Positions 23,144 through 34,385 are shown, counted from the first letter of the stretch. The stretch is DNA of 64,000 bases from Cherax quadricarinatus (GCF_038502225.1 NC_091303.1:28575193-28639192); one strand, 5' to 3'. A program made the numbers and translations. The notes: generated by a model from the letters alone, not told the origin.

Positions 23144-23472
23144 GCATCAAGAGTAGAGAGACTTAGTGATTTTAATGTGTACCTACATGCCAGCACAGTG
23201 TGTAAGTTTATTTAGGTACAGGTGTACACAAGTTTAATTATCAAGTACAATACATATAAAATATACAATAACTTTAAAACACTTGAAATTTTGGAAAGTT
23301 TCCAGACATAATAAGATGTGCTCAGGGAGAATGTAAACAAATTTGGTGGGCCGCTGTGACCGTATTAGAAAGACAGGTGGGGGGAGCAGTATAGCGAGTT
23401 TTGGTCATAATTTGAAATGTCTGTATTAGCGGAACGCCGTAAAGCGAAACGCCGTAAAGCGGGGCCCTCCTG
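21399..23472. mobile_element. TA-flanked DNA element with GGAGGGCCCCACTT ends
   Basis: Ends CAGGAGGGCCCCACTTATAC and its complement, TA at 21397-21398 and 23473-23474. Inside are GCCGTAAAGCGG words about 17 bp apart, three tandem copies of an about 178-bp unit (starts near 21598, 21780, 21955), a SINE core at about 22280-22310, a LINE fragment and an (ATT)n run at 23095-23142. Sister copy at 44387-46189. No transposase frame is seen. Confidence 0.8.
22605..22764 (-). mobile_element. 160-bp 3' end of the RTE-like LINE
   Basis: Matches the 3' ends of the LINEs at 15104 and about 59000 (ATTATCACACTGGCCG to GCAGGCACTGTAC), strongly 5'-truncated. Confidence 0.85.
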
Positions 23473-23659
23473 TATTTGACAATACTCGCGGGGGCAATGT
23501 GTCATGCAGGCAGCATCGGTTTGAGTAACCCTGTCCTATCAGCAGCATCATACTGTATTAACTGTACTAACTGGACAGTAAATTTCACCATGGCCCCTAA
23601 GATGAAGTCTGAATCTTGCACTGGAGATTGTGGCAAGAAAGGCTCTTCCTCTCGAACTC

Positions 23660-24025
23660 TCTATTTTTCACTGTCGCACATAAACCTGTCTGTATCGCAC
23701 ATAAACCTGTCTATCTGTCTGCCTGCATATCTGTCTGTATCTCTGTGTATCTGTCTTTCTGTCTACCTGTGTGTCTTTATGTCTACCTGTGTGTCTGTCT
23801 TTCTGTCTACATGTGTGTCTTTCTGTCTACCTGTGTGTGTGTCTTTCTGTCTACCTGTGTGTCTTTCTGTCTACCTGTGTCTGTCTTTATGTCTACCCGT
23901 GTCTGTCTTTATGTCTACCTGTGTGTCTGTCTACCTGTATGTCTGTCTGTCTACCTGTGTGTCTGTCTTTCTGTCTACCTGTGTGTCTGTCTTTGTCTGC
24001 TTGTCTGTCTCAGAGCCACTCATTA
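23660..24025 (+). repeat. CTGTCTACCTGTGTGT-type microsatellite
   Basis: Variable arrays of TGTCTG and TCTACCTGTGTG, related to the repeat at 3835-4400. The Cys/Leu/Ser-rich frames across it are artefacts. Confidence 0.9.
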
Positions 24026-24069
24026 AGAGTGTACTTGGTCTTGAAGATGCCATATTAATAATGATAATA

Positions 24070-24430
24070 AAAAAATAATCACTGAGGTGCATTAAATGTA
24101 TATAAAATGTTAATATAGACATTTTGCTTAATCCATCTATGATTTTTTTTTTCAAAATTATATAATAAACATGCTACATAACATATAAATTAACAAATAT
24201 GAGATATTTTTCTGGTCGGCTTGACAGTGAACAGGAACCGTTCGTGTCGGGGCTGGTAACAACAACAACAACGTTTGTTTACATAACTCGTGAACATTCT
24301 ACATTCTCATTCTCTCTCTCATTTATTCATTTAATCTTGTTTACTCACCTTTCACTCTACATTAAAACTACAGATATTTTAAGGTAAGTAATGAGTGGAC
24401 ACAATTATTATATTATAGCTTAATAATAAT
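24070..24430 (-). repeat. Inverted fragment of the 21399-type element
   Basis: AATATAGACATTTTGCTTAA and TTATATAATAAACATG are the reverse complement of the interior of 21399-23472 (around 22960-23060). CTTTCACTCTACATT and TTAAGGTAAGTAATGAGTG mirror its left part. Confidence 0.55.
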
Positions 24431-24514
24431 AATAATATTAATATTGGTACACATGTATTATTGTAATAATGATTATTAATATTATTATTAATTTAGGGCA
24501 CTGGAGCACAGATC

Positions 24515-24865
24515 CACTGTATAGCACTTTATCTGGATTTTTTGGGTTATCCTAGGTAATTTTTAATATGTATGATAACTTGACTCACGTGTACCAATGA
24601 GAGAGAGAGAGAGAAGATACAAAGAGACAGCCACATTCGGTCAGCCAGTCAGCCAACTACCCACCCACCCATCCAGCCACCCACCCACCCATCCAGCCAT
24701 CCAGCCACCCACCCACCCATCCTGCCACCCACCCACCCACCCATTCAGCCACCCACCCATCATCCAGCCACCTACCCACCCATCTAGCCACCCACCCATC
24801 CAGCCAGCCAGCCACCCACCCGGCCAACCACAGACCCAGCCACCCAGCCAGCCAGCCGGATACAT
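24515..24865 (+). repeat. SINE core followed by (CCAC/CCAGC)n array
   Basis: TTGGGTTATCCTAGGTAATTT at about 24541 is the core shared with the SINEs. From about 24650 to 24860 an array of CCACCCACCCATCCAGC follows. Confidence 0.8.
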
Positions 24866-25281
24866 ATTACACATGTTCCAGAGTTGTTTCTCTTTACTTA
24901 GGGTATAGGTTATACAACATTCTGGCAGGATGACACTACCAGTGGTATTCTCCCATTCCATTGTGTCGACAATACCTAAAGATAACAGTAACATATGATA
25001 CTGTATGCAATGTAAAATTTACAATACGTATCACTACCATGTATACATTATATACAGTACATAAATAATTAAAATACAACAATATTAGTAAATTATGGTA
25101 AAAAGAATGAAATAATGATTGTACATTACATTACAGTATTGTGTAGGTAGTTTATATAGGAAAGTTTTGGCATTATGCCCTACCCAATATGTCGGCAATT
25201 TTCAAAGGTTCGACTTACGTCCATTTCGACTTATGACCAGTTGGTCGGAACCAAGCTTGGTCGTAAGTTGGATGGTAGGTG

Positions 25282-25918
25282 TATATTATTATTGGGTACG
25301 GTATAAATCATAAAAGGTACTCTCAGGCAAGGTTGTATTCAATAATACGCTATTAGTTAGGTATTATTATTGTATTATATTATTATTGTATTATAATAGG
25401 TTGATTACTGTGTTCTGTTATGCAAGTGGGAAACCACTACTTTAGAGACCGGTTGATGGTTCCAGAATTGGCACCTGGTGCTACCTCCTGACCGACCTGA
25501 CATCAGACCACTGAGCATTTGAACAGTCAGTCAGATCATAGCACTGACTCTGATCGGGTCTTCAACCTAGAGATCTTAACTTAGTCAATAATTCTAAATC
25601 ATGCCTATTGTTAATTCCAAGAGTCTGATAACTCTTCTGCTTAGGAAGGATAACTGATTTACTTCCTTAAAGCTCCCTTAGTCGTTCTTATTTGGACTGT
25701 TCATTGTAATTATTGTATTACGCTTAATTCATAAGGATTTGAACATAGAATTACGTTCCTCATTGTACAGTCTCATTTCACTGACAATAGTGAATTGTCA
25801 TTTTAATTTACTGACTGGGTACCAATAAAGGTTCATAATTGGTAGTAAATAAAACTAACCAAAAAACAAAATGAAGTAATTATTCCCCTATTGTTGCAGC
25901 ATAGAGCAAGTCGTAACA
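25282..25918 (+). repeat. 3' LTR of the gypsy element, part 3 of 3
   Basis: Matches the 5' LTR from TATTATTATTGGGTACGG to GTCGTAACA with scattered substitutions and small indels (one 4-bp gain, one loss near 25610). The gypsy insertion is therefore old compared with the 822-bp duplication. Confidence 0.9.
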
Positions 25919-26076
25919 CTAAGTAATTTACACTATGTATAATAACTGTACTTATGTGTACATGTGACAGACAGAGATAGACAGATATAGACAGATATAT
26001 AGACAGATAGATACAGACAGAGACAGCCAAAGCCAGCCAAAGCCAGCCAGCTGGCCAGCTGGCCAGTCTGCCAAAT

Positions 26077-26640
26077 ACATAAGAACATAAGAAGGAAGGG
26101 GCCCGGTGGTCTCGTGGCTTGGGGCCCGGTGGTCTGGTGGCTAAAGCTCCCGCTTCACACACAGAGGGCCCGGGTTCGATTCCCGGCGGGTGGAAATTCC
26201 GACACCTTTCCTTACACCTATTGTCCTGTTCACCTAGCAGCAAATAGGTACCTGGGTGTTAGTCGACTGGTGTGGGTCGCATCCTGGGGGACAAGATTAA
26301 GGACCCCAATGGAAATAAGTTAGACAGTCCTCGATGACGCACTGACTTTCTTGGGTTATCCTGGGTGGCTAACCCTCCGGGGTTAAAAATCCGAATAAAA
26401 TCTTATCTTATCTTATCTTAACACTGCAACAGGCCTACCGGTCCATGCAAGGCAGGTTCATGTCACCCCCAGCTTAGACCAACTGACCCACCTAGTCAGG
26501 TCACATCCGCTGAAGAAAGGAGCACGGCATCTGTCCTAGTAGCACAAGCTAGTCAGGTCCAACTCACACCCACTCATGTATTTATCTAACCTATTTTTAC
26601 TTTCCTCTTTAGATGAATGGTTCAAAGAACCGACATGTTG
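26077..26640 (+). repeat. Decapod SINE-like repeat split by a younger SINE
   Basis: ACATAAGAACATAAG at 26077 and CACTGCAACAGGCCTACCGG at 26422 are the two halves of the repeat also seen at 1022-1541. The tRNA-type SINE lies between them. Confidence 0.65.
26098..26420 (+). repeat. tRNA-derived SINE with (TATCT)n tail
   Basis: The head GGGGCCCGGTGGTCTGGTGG starts at 26121 with A-box-like GGTGGCTAAAGC and the B box GGTTCGATTCC at 26173-26183. The body GTACCTGGGTGTTAGTCGAC, the core CTTGGGTTATCC and a TATCT tail follow. A 22-bp partial copy of the head directly precedes it (26098-26119). Confidence 0.85.
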
Positions 26641-26649
26641 TTAAATTAG

Positions 26650-26800
26650 ACACATGTGCAACTTTTGGGTATCTTTACTGAGGAAACGTTTCATCACACA
26701 GTGGCTTCATCAGTCCATACAAAGGATAAACATGAAGAGCAGGAGGAGAATGAGGTAATCAGTCCCTCAGCCTTGAGTCGATGTGGTCAGTCCGTCAGTC
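26650..26800 (+). repeat. Penelope-like terminal repeat fragment (tentative)
   Basis: CTGAGGAAACGTTTCATCAC and CAGTGGCTTCATCAGTCC resemble terminal repeats of decapod Penelope-like elements known to me. No RT is attached. Confidence 0.4.
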
Positions 26801-26813
26801 TTGATGAATTTAA

Positions 26814-27886
26814 CCCTTTCAGGGTCCGTCCCGTAGATCTACGGCTTTACCTTCAGGGTCCAAACCGTAGATCTACGCCATGAGCTCAGCTCACTCTGAT
26901 AAACTGTGAGTGGTACATTTGGGCCTAGATATGAGAGAATACATCTATGTGGTATGTGTGCACCACATAAAACAGATCCTGCAGCACACTGTGTATAATG
27001 AGAGAAAAAAAATGAAATCATGATTTTTCGATTAAAACAGCAACTTTGCAGTGTTTTTTCGTATGTTTTTTATAGTTGTATTTGCGATTTCTTGGTCTCA
27101 TTTGATAGAATGGAAGATATATTACAGAAATAGAGATGATTTTGATTGGTTTTAGCACTGGAAATGGCTTGAAACTGAGCTCAAAGTAGCAGAAATGTTA
27201 AATTTTTGCCGATATTCAAGAGTAAACAAACGACCTCACACGTCTAATACACGTCAGCTGGTGGGTCTAATATACATTCACAAATATGGTGATGATATTT
27301 ATACAATTATTACAGTATTGCATAAAAGTAAATCTTCTATTTTTTGGTGTGAATAAAAATTCATTATGTGAATAAAAAATCAAAATGGAATTTATTTGTA
27401 AAGCCTCAAAACATAACTAATGAACAGAGGAAATGTTAGTTTAGTGCCAGGAATGCCTACATTGTTCATTCTGGACCCTATTTTGAAATTGGAATATTTT
27501 GAACTTTGTGTTAAATTGGCCAAATTAACAATTTCCGATCACTTTATTTTGTAGTTGAAACATTTGACTTGGCGATTTCTTGTGCTCAATCAATAGAATA
27601 GAAGTAATACTAGTGAAATAGCTAAGAATTTGGTTGATTGGAATAATGTAATTGGCCTAAAATGGGAGTCAAAGTCGGCAAAATCGCCGATTCGTAAATA
27701 TCGCTGACACATCAAAATTCGCGAGAGCATAATTTCGTCAATTTTCCACCAAATTTCGTACTTTTTGTTTTATTACCTTCACAAAAAGATTCTCTACGAT
27801 TTCATAAGAAAAAATAACAAATTTTTTTTTTAAATTCTTGGACACTGGTGTGTGACTCCAGATTTGGGGCTTGGACCCTATAAGGG
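26814..27886 (+). mobile_element. piggyBac-type MITE (1073 bp, GATC word)
   Basis: TTAA at 26810-26813 and 27887-27890. Paired words CGTAGATCTACG at 26832-26843 and 26866-26877, 34 bp apart and 18 bp from the end. The interior resembles, in inverse orientation, the MITE at 12688-13754 (TTTGATAGAATGGAAGATAT). Confidence 0.85.
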
Positions 27887-27932
27887 TTAATTTAATTTAA
27901 TTAATTTAATTAATTGAATTTGATTAATTTAA

Positions 27933-30925
27933 CCCTTAAACGGTCCAAGCGTATATATACGTTCCAGTGCATAGCGCCCCAAGCGTATATATACGTTTTA
28001 TTTTTCATTCATTCAAAATTAGCGCGATAGGCCTGAGTCGCCTAGACATGAGAGAATGGGTGTGTGCACTCAGTGTGCGTGGTATACAAAAAATCTGAGA
28101 CACCTGGGTACCACATGGAAGGACCAGTTACATTCGGCTCCATCCTGGGTCAACATCATGGCACATCCTCGTGATTCACTCATGCCTCGTCGTATTAACA
28201 CTCTACTATTTGAGGAAAGTGATGCAGATCATGAGTTTAGTGGATTTGACACCAATGGGGCCAGTAATATTCAAGGAATTAGTGAAAACATCGACGATAA
28301 CCCAGATGACCCCCAGCTCATCACCTCTGGGGTAGCGATGCCTGTCCTAGAGCCAAGCACCTCTGGGGTAGCCAGTGTGGCCACACCAGACCCTAGGCCA
28401 AGCACTTCTGGGGTGGCCAGTGTGGCCACAGAAGACCCTGGGCCAAGCACCTCTGGAGTGGCAGGTGTTACCCATAGGCAACTTCACAAGAGGAAACTAT
28501 CATTTTCCCAGTGTTTTAGTGATAGTGAAAGTGATGTAAGTGACGATGAGATTGATTTTATGCCAATTGAGGATTCTTCTAGTGATAGTGACATTCATTA
28601 TTCACCAGTGAAACGTACTTTTAGGCATCGTTATCTACGTTCAGGCAGTATGCCATAAGAAATTCCCAAGGGTCGTGGCAGGTCACGATCCAAAACCCCG
28701 GCCACTGATAGTGAAAGTGATCACGAAGGGGAGTATGCGGGGATGGAGGAAGTAGTGTTGGGTGACACGGTGACTGGACCACATGGCACAGTGGGTGGAC
28801 AGACAAAGGACCGCCCGGCACCCCCGCAACCATGTGCTGCCTCCACTCCTGTCCCTCCTCCTGCCCCCCCTCGCCCCATGCCACAGGTCCACCCTGCACC
28901 ATGTGATCGTGAGTGGAACTGGACACAAAGTATATTCGTGCCAAAGCCTTGTGATTTTGATGCTAGTGGAAGTGGTATCCAGCCAGAATGTCCCATATAC
29001 AGAGTTAGACTATTTCCAGTTGTACTTTGACGAGCCTATAATGAACTTGATAGTGACTCAGACAAACAATTATTACCAATATGTCATGAACAACACAGCA
29101 GAGGTTGGAGAATCATCATGGCTGCACAGGTGGAAAGACACAACAATGGCTGAAATGTATTTATTCCTTGGCAGTGTCATGCTTATGCCACATATCTATA
29201 AGAACAATATACGTAATTACTGGTCTACAGACCACTTCATCAGTACTCCAGTTTTCCGTGACCTCCTTCCTTGCAACAGATTCACTCTGTTGCTACGAAT
29301 GCTGCACTTCTCAGACAGAAATATGCCAAACAGAAATGACCTTCTATACAAAATCCGGGAAGTGTTTATGTATTTGAAGCAGAAATTCAGTGTATACTTT
29401 TATCCCTTCAAGAACATTGTTGTTGATGAGTCCTTGATTCTGTTCAAGGGACGCCTGTCATTCAAGCAATATATACCGAGCAAACGTATTCGCTTTGGTA
29501 TAAAACTTTTTGTTATGTGTGACTGTGAGAGTGGTCTTGTGTTGGATGTAACTGTATACACCGGGAAAAACACACTCGATGATGACAGACGGATGTTGGG
29601 CATTTCCGGCGATGTTGTTCGCAGAATGATGGAACCATACCTTGTCAAGGGCCATACATTGTACACAGACAACTGGTATACAAGTCCTAGGCTCACTGAT
29701 TTCCTACATGTGAACAATACTGATATACATGTGGAACAGTGAGAAGGAATAGGAAACATATACCGAAGTTCAGAGGAGGTAGTATTGAAGGTGAAGTGCA
29801 AGCGTTTCATGCTAATGACATCATGGCACTGACATGGCATGACAAACGGGACGTGACATTGCTATCAACCTTCCACAGAAATGAGATGGTACAAACAGAC
29901 AGACTGAGCAGGTTCAACAAAGAACCTATTGTAAAGCCAGCTGCTGTCGTGGACTATACGAACAATATGCGACTAGTTGACAAGTGTGACATGATGATAG
30001 GGTTTGTTGACTGTGTGCGTAGGAGTCGCAAGTGGTATATAAAACTGTTTTTTCACCTTGCAGACATTGCAGTGCTCAATGCATTCAATATCTACAAAAT
30101 AAAGACTGGAAAACGACAAGAGATTTCTCTCTGAATCTCGTCAAACAGATAGCAAGAAACCATGGTACCACACCTGTACCTGCCCCTCAACAGCAACCTG
30201 TCGCACCACAACCTGTCCCCCAACCACAGCCAGAGGGGTAAGTGCCAAACCGAATCACTCCTAACTGTCACTATCTGGTACCAATACCACCTACCCAAAG
30301 GAAGAAGAATGTCCAGAAAAAGTGTATTGTGTGTGCTACCACCAAAAAATGACCCCAACAGCGGAAGGACACATGATTCATTTGTCACCAGTGTGGGGTG
30401 GCACTCTGTATGAATCCATGCTTCATGGAGTATCATATAATTGTGGAGTTCTAGAAACATAAGTATGACATATAAATACTTGTATATAGTTGTAGATAAT
30501 AATGTGTGATTCAGCCAGGTGTGCAAAATCACCTGTCAGTGTGTACATGTGTGTTTATGAAAATATGATAAAAATTTCGTATGTAATATTGGTGTATAAA
30601 CAAAAATTGGCATTGATATCAAATGATTTACTATGAAACATAAGTATCATATCATGAAAACCAAGAAAATGAAAAAAATAATGGAAGAAAACGGTAAATA
30701 TGTTGAATTTCTGCAAGCGGCAGTGCTCCATGTTGACGTCTGGTGATCGCCAAGTGCCAACTTCGCGGCCTCATATCCCGGTAAGTACTAACCCTAAAAA
30801 TTTTTTTATGCTAAAACACTTAAAAAATGTGCTCTTTTTTTCTATAAAAAAAAAAGATTTTTTTTTTCAAAATATTCGGGGCGCTGCGCAGGTGGACGTA
30901 TATATACGTTTGGACCGTTTAAGGG
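27933..30925 (+). mobile_element. piggyBac element, near full length
   Basis: TTAA at 27929-27932 and 30926-30929, ends CCCTTAAACGGTCCAA and its complement. Left words CGTATATATACG at 27950-27961 and 27984-27995 (34 bp apart); one word at the right end, 30897-30908. At 2993 bp it has the length of an autonomous element and carries the whole transposase gene, but with disrupting mutations. Confidence 0.9.
28158..30470 (+). pseudogene. piggyBac transposase, inactivated
   Basis: Likely start MAHPRDSLMPRR at 28158. An acidic, PSTSGVAS-repeated amino part runs to an in-frame TAA at about 28656 and stays open beyond it to about 29010. A frameshift leads to the DDE_Tnp_1_7 domain (ELDYFQLYFDEPI, VVDESLILFKGRLSFKQY with the first Asp, LYTDNWYTS with the second). 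Another shift near 29738 leads to MIGFVDCVRRSRKW with the third Asp. Shifts near 30110 and 30240 precede the Cys-rich tail (CIVCATTKK, HQCGVALC). The enzyme would cut at TTAA; here it is dead but all three aspartates remain. Confidence 0.85.
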
Positions 30926-30929
30926 TTAA

Positions 30930-31016
30930 ATGAGGAAAACTGACTATTCAAATGAGCAAATCTAGATGCGAGCAAGGTCACGGAATGGATTAAGCTCCTG
31001 AGTGGAGGCTCCACTG
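30930..31016. mobile_element. Tigger-type terminal fragment
   Basis: Ends GGAGGCTCCACTG before TA, with GGAATGGATTAAG as in other Tigger-type right ends. Its partner end is not identified; the piggyBac sits directly beside it. Confidence 0.4.
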
Positions 31017-31039
31017 TAATGGTAACAAGATGCACTTGA

Positions 31040-31190
31040 AATCTTGCATGTTTATGAGACAGAAAAAAGACACCAGCAATCCTACCATCACGTAAAACAA
31101 TTACAAGCTTTCATTTTACACTCACTTGGCAGGATGGTAGTACCTCCGTGGGTGGCTGCTGTCTACCAACCTACTACCTACCATAGTAAT
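31040..31190. repeat. Fragment shared with the 5' region of the LINE at 62.5 kb
   Basis: ATGTTTATGAGACAGAAAAA and GGTAGTACCTCCGTGGGTGG match 62452-62580. It may be a LINE leader or an independent repeat. Confidence 0.5.
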
Positions 31191-31294
31191 TTTATAGTAT
31201 CATAAATTAGCATCCTGAAAGGAAGCTTTAATATTTACAGAGTGCTGAAACAAGACACATGGGCAAGTTTTCTAACATCTGCAACCCCTGTTAA

Positions 31295-31484
31295 CCCCTT
31301 CGCTGTCTGTGCCGTAGTACTATGGATTTGAGGTCAGTGTCTGTGCCATAATACTATGCCATGAGCTCAGCTCACTCAGATAAGCTGTGAGAAGTAAATT
31401 TGGGCCTAGATACAAGAGAATGGGTCTATGCAGTAAGTGTGCACCATATAAAAATCCTGCAGCAGGCAGTGCATGAAAAAAAAA
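31295..31484 (+). mobile_element. Left end of a piggyBac-type MITE, cut by the Penelope-like element
   Basis: TTAA at 31291-31294, words CGTAGTACTATG at 31313-31324 and CATAATACTATG at 31347-31358, 34 bp apart. The next 130 bp match the MITE at 26814. The right part is missing. Confidence 0.75.
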
Positions 31485-31617
31485 CTACCACTACCACCTC
31501 CTGCCTATATATACTCCCTCTTTCTCTCCTTTTCGTTAGTGTGACTTTGTAAATGGTCCAAGTCGGACCAAAATGTTGTAAGATCCTCTCTTCCATGTGC
31601 GGGTCAGTTGTGTATTG
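31485..31617 (+). repeat. Left terminal repeat of the Penelope-like element
   Basis: 133 bp, similar to 34250-34385. It contains the hairpin GGTCC-AAGTC-GGACC followed by AAAA. Confidence 0.8.
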
Positions 31618-31651
31618 TTCCAGTCAGAGTATTGTGCCTTTTTTGTTATTT

Positions 31652-34031
31652 ATGGACCCCGCAGGTAAGCATCTTATTCTTTCCAACTTTTTCAATGTTC
31701 TTCATTCTTTTAAACCCCTCTTTCGTTCTTATGAGGCTGCTCTTATTGCTACCAGACGTCGTAAGAATCAGCTTCGCTTCCTACGTGACTGTCTTGCTGA
31801 ACAAGTTTCGCCCCCTTCCTTCTCCCATTTCCTGAAACCCAACCCTCTGGGTACTCCCTTTCCTGATCGTGCCTGTCTCCTACTTCAACAGCTCATTCTT
31901 TCTACTAAGTCTCAGGTTGAAGATGCCTTCTTTACCTCCATCATTGTCAATGTGCTATGTTGCATCTCTTCCACAAGATCTCTGTAACCTTCTCTCTATC
32001 ATTGCTTTTGACACTGCTCGCCTGAATTCACAAATTCATTCTTCTAAACTACAGAACAAACTTCAACGTCTTATCTCAGATAGCCTTGGTCTAAATTCTC
32101 TCTTACCGACTGTTACTAACCTGTCTTCTGTCTCACTCTCTCAATATGAGCTTGAACTTCTTGGTTTTGGTCTTTCCTTTGCCACTTCACCTACCCCTCA
32201 CGCTGGTACTGCCCTGATTAGCTCTTTTGATTCTTTTCGTCAGTCTTGCTCCCGTAATCTTCCTGACTTGTCCACTTTTTGTGGCGCTCTCCTTCCTGCT
32301 CCTGATAGTCTGTTTTCTAAGAACCACCATCTTCCTTGCTGTTACCAACTTGCTCTTTCTTCTCTTAAATCTAACACTAACATTGTCATACTATCTTCTG
32401 ACAAAGGTAATTCGGTACTTATCTTTGATCATGAAGATTACCTCTGTAAAGCTGATGTCTTGCTCTCTGCCTCACGTACCTACACTTCTCTCATTTCCAA
32501 CCCTCTTGATCGCATCAAGAGAACTTTCAATAAGAAACCAAGGACTCTCTTCGACTTCTGTCCTCCTGACTTTGACCTTGTTCAATGTTTTCATGTCATT
32601 TGCCCCTCTCTGCCCTATCTCTATGGCCTTCGCAAAACTCATAAACCTGATATTCCCCTATGTCCTATCATATCCTCTAGAAGTTGTCTCTTATTCTCTT
32701 GCTTCTTAGTTGGCCAAAACCCTCACTCCCATTCTTGGTACTTTTTCTCCTGCCAACCTGTCACTCTCAAGACTTCATTGAATGGGCTTGCTCTCTCCCG
32801 ACCTGTAAGATGCTTACTCTTGACGTTGAGTCCCTCTTCACCAATGTCCCTCTTGATGATGTCCTTGATTTTCTTATAGAAAAGGTCAATGAAGGGTTTC
32901 TTCATCCCCCTATACCTACTGATGTTTTTCTTGATCTTATCTGCCTTTGTGTGGACTCTAATTCCTTTTCCTTCCAGGGGAAATATTATTCCGAAACCTT
33001 CAGTGTTGCTATGGGCTCTTCTCTTTCTCCTGTCCTTGCTAATCTTGACATAGAATACTTCGAGACTGTTCTTCCTACTATCGATGTGCGCCCCTCACTC
33101 TGGCTCCATTATGTAGATGACATCTTTGCGTTGTTGCCTCATGACTCTAGTCTCTTCCAACCATTTCTTGATGCTCTTAATAACCTTGCCCCTTCCATTA
33201 AGTTTAAAGCTCAATGGGAACCTAATTCCTTGCTTCCTTTCCTTGATGTCCATGTCCACCATTCAGATACAGGTTTTGCCTTTTCCGTTTACCACAAGCC
33301 TATGTACAGTGGCATATACATTCACTACTTCTCTTACCATGCTTCCTCTATCAAGAAAAGTGTTTTTATCTCCCTCTTTCTCCGTGCTCTCCACATTAGT
33401 GATCCTCAGTTCCTTCGATCAGAAGTTTCCACTCTTCATAATTCATTTTCCCGTCTTGGCTACCCTTCCCATTTCATAGACTTTGCCTTCTCACATACTA
33501 AATGTAATTTCTTCTCTCCCAAACTCTCTACTCCTGGGAACTCTTCTGTCCTCTGCCTTCCCTACATTTCCAGTCTTTCTAATCTCAACAACTCTCTGTT
33601 CCTTAGACATCAAACTTACTGTCCGCCAGACTAACACTCTTCACACTAATCTCATTCATACCTCTCCTCCCTCTATAGATGCTCCTGGTGTCTACTCTAT
33701 TTCTTGCTCCTCCTGTCCTCTTCAGTACTTTGGAGAAACTTACCGATCTCTTTCTGACAGACTTAGGGAGCACAAAAGTAGTGTTAGGCATGCCGACACT
33801 AACAATGCTCTTTTCTGTCATGTCAGAGATCATAGTCATCATATCGACTGGTCTTCTGCTAAAACTGTCTTCCCTACTTCCAACTTTAACAGTCGCCATC
33901 TGGTTGAATCCTCCCTAATACACAACTTTCCTTGTATGAATCTTAGTCCTGGCTTCGTCTCTGTAGATGCCTTCCTTTCCCACTACATTGTAAAATGCTC
34001 CAAACTTCAGAACACCTGTGACTTAACCTGA
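31652..34031 (+). pseudogene. Penelope-like RT and GIY-YIG endonuclease, frameshifted
   Basis: Possible start at 31652. A shift near 31900 leads to LSSDKGNSVLIFDHEDY (about 32396-32446), typical of Penelope RT amino regions, and to YGLRKTHKPD. A shift near 32700 leads to TLDVESLFTNVPLDD, FSVAMGSSLSPVLANL, the active site HYVDDIF (YVDD at 33110-33121) and FLDVHVHH. A last shift near 33600 enters the endonuclease: PGVYSISCSSCPLQYFGET at about 33684-33740 is the GIY-YIG-type motif, and the frame ends at 34031. Confidence 0.85.
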
Positions 34032-34249
34032 TTCCTTTTTCCCTCTTCCCCTTTCCCTTCCTTTTTTTTATTTGGGTTGTCTTTCTTCTGCCTTGGGTAT
34101 TTGTTCCTTCGTTTTTTATCCCCCCCCCATGTTCTTGCTCTTACCCTCTGTGGGCAACCTAGCTTCCTTGCAGTGCTCCTCTTTCTCAGTAATTGACTAG
34201 CTCCTCTTCCTCCATACTACCTTCCCACTACTACCTTCTACCTCCACTA

Positions 34250-34385
34250 CTACCACTACCACCTCCTGCCTATATATATTCCCTTCTTCTCTCCTTTTCG
34301 TTAGTGTGACTTTGTAAATGGTTCAAGTTGAACTGAAATGTCGTCGTAAGCTCCCCTCTTCTATGTGTGGGTTATTTGTGTATTG
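34250..34385 (+). repeat. Right terminal repeat of the Penelope-like element
   Basis: 136 bp. The hairpin of the left repeat appears here as GGTTC-AAGTT-GAACT followed by GAAA, with one compensatory pair change. Confidence 0.8.

Larger units (their letters stand above)
21295..25281 (+). mobile_element. pogo/Tigger-like element (CACCTACCATCC ends) with nested insertions
   Basis: Ends CACCTACCATCCGACTTACG and its complement, TA at 21293-21294 and 25282-25283. Removing it restores the gypsy LTR. After the nested element at 21399-23472, a transposase start MAPKMKSESCTGDCGKKG remains at about 23590, then SINE-like repeats take over. Confidence 0.8.
4401..25918 (+). mobile_element. Ty3/gypsy LTR retrotransposon with integrase before RT (Gmr1-like order)
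   Basis: Both ends carry TGTTACG...CGTAACA LTRs and the flanks show the 5-bp duplication CTAAG (4396-4400 and 25919-25923). Left and right flanks join into a SINE-like repeat also seen intact elsewhere in the window. Peeling off the insertions at 5378-5690, 7757-9820, 12112-12314, 12688-13754, 14004-21241 and 21295-25281 leaves about 6.6 kb. The order is gag, CCHC, protease, integrase, RT, RNase H, polypurine tract, 3' LTR, all on the plus strand. The Gmr1-like group is the Ty3/gypsy group known for this copia-like order. All frames are broken, so it is dead. Confidence 0.85.
31485..34385 (+). mobile_element. Penelope-like retroelement with GIY-YIG endonuclease
   Basis: Direct terminal repeats 31485-31617 and 34250-34385 (CTACCACTACCACCTCCTGC start, GTGTATTG end) frame a Penelope-type RT and a GIY-YIG endonuclease on the plus strand. 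The coding part has several frameshifts. These elements prime at nicked or telomeric DNA and form a class separate from LINEs and LTR elements. Confidence 0.85.

Noticed and set aside
23476..24078. 200-codon Cys/Leu/Val-rich frame
   Set aside because: It starts at a transposase remnant and then runs through the CTGTCTACC microsatellite; no gene.
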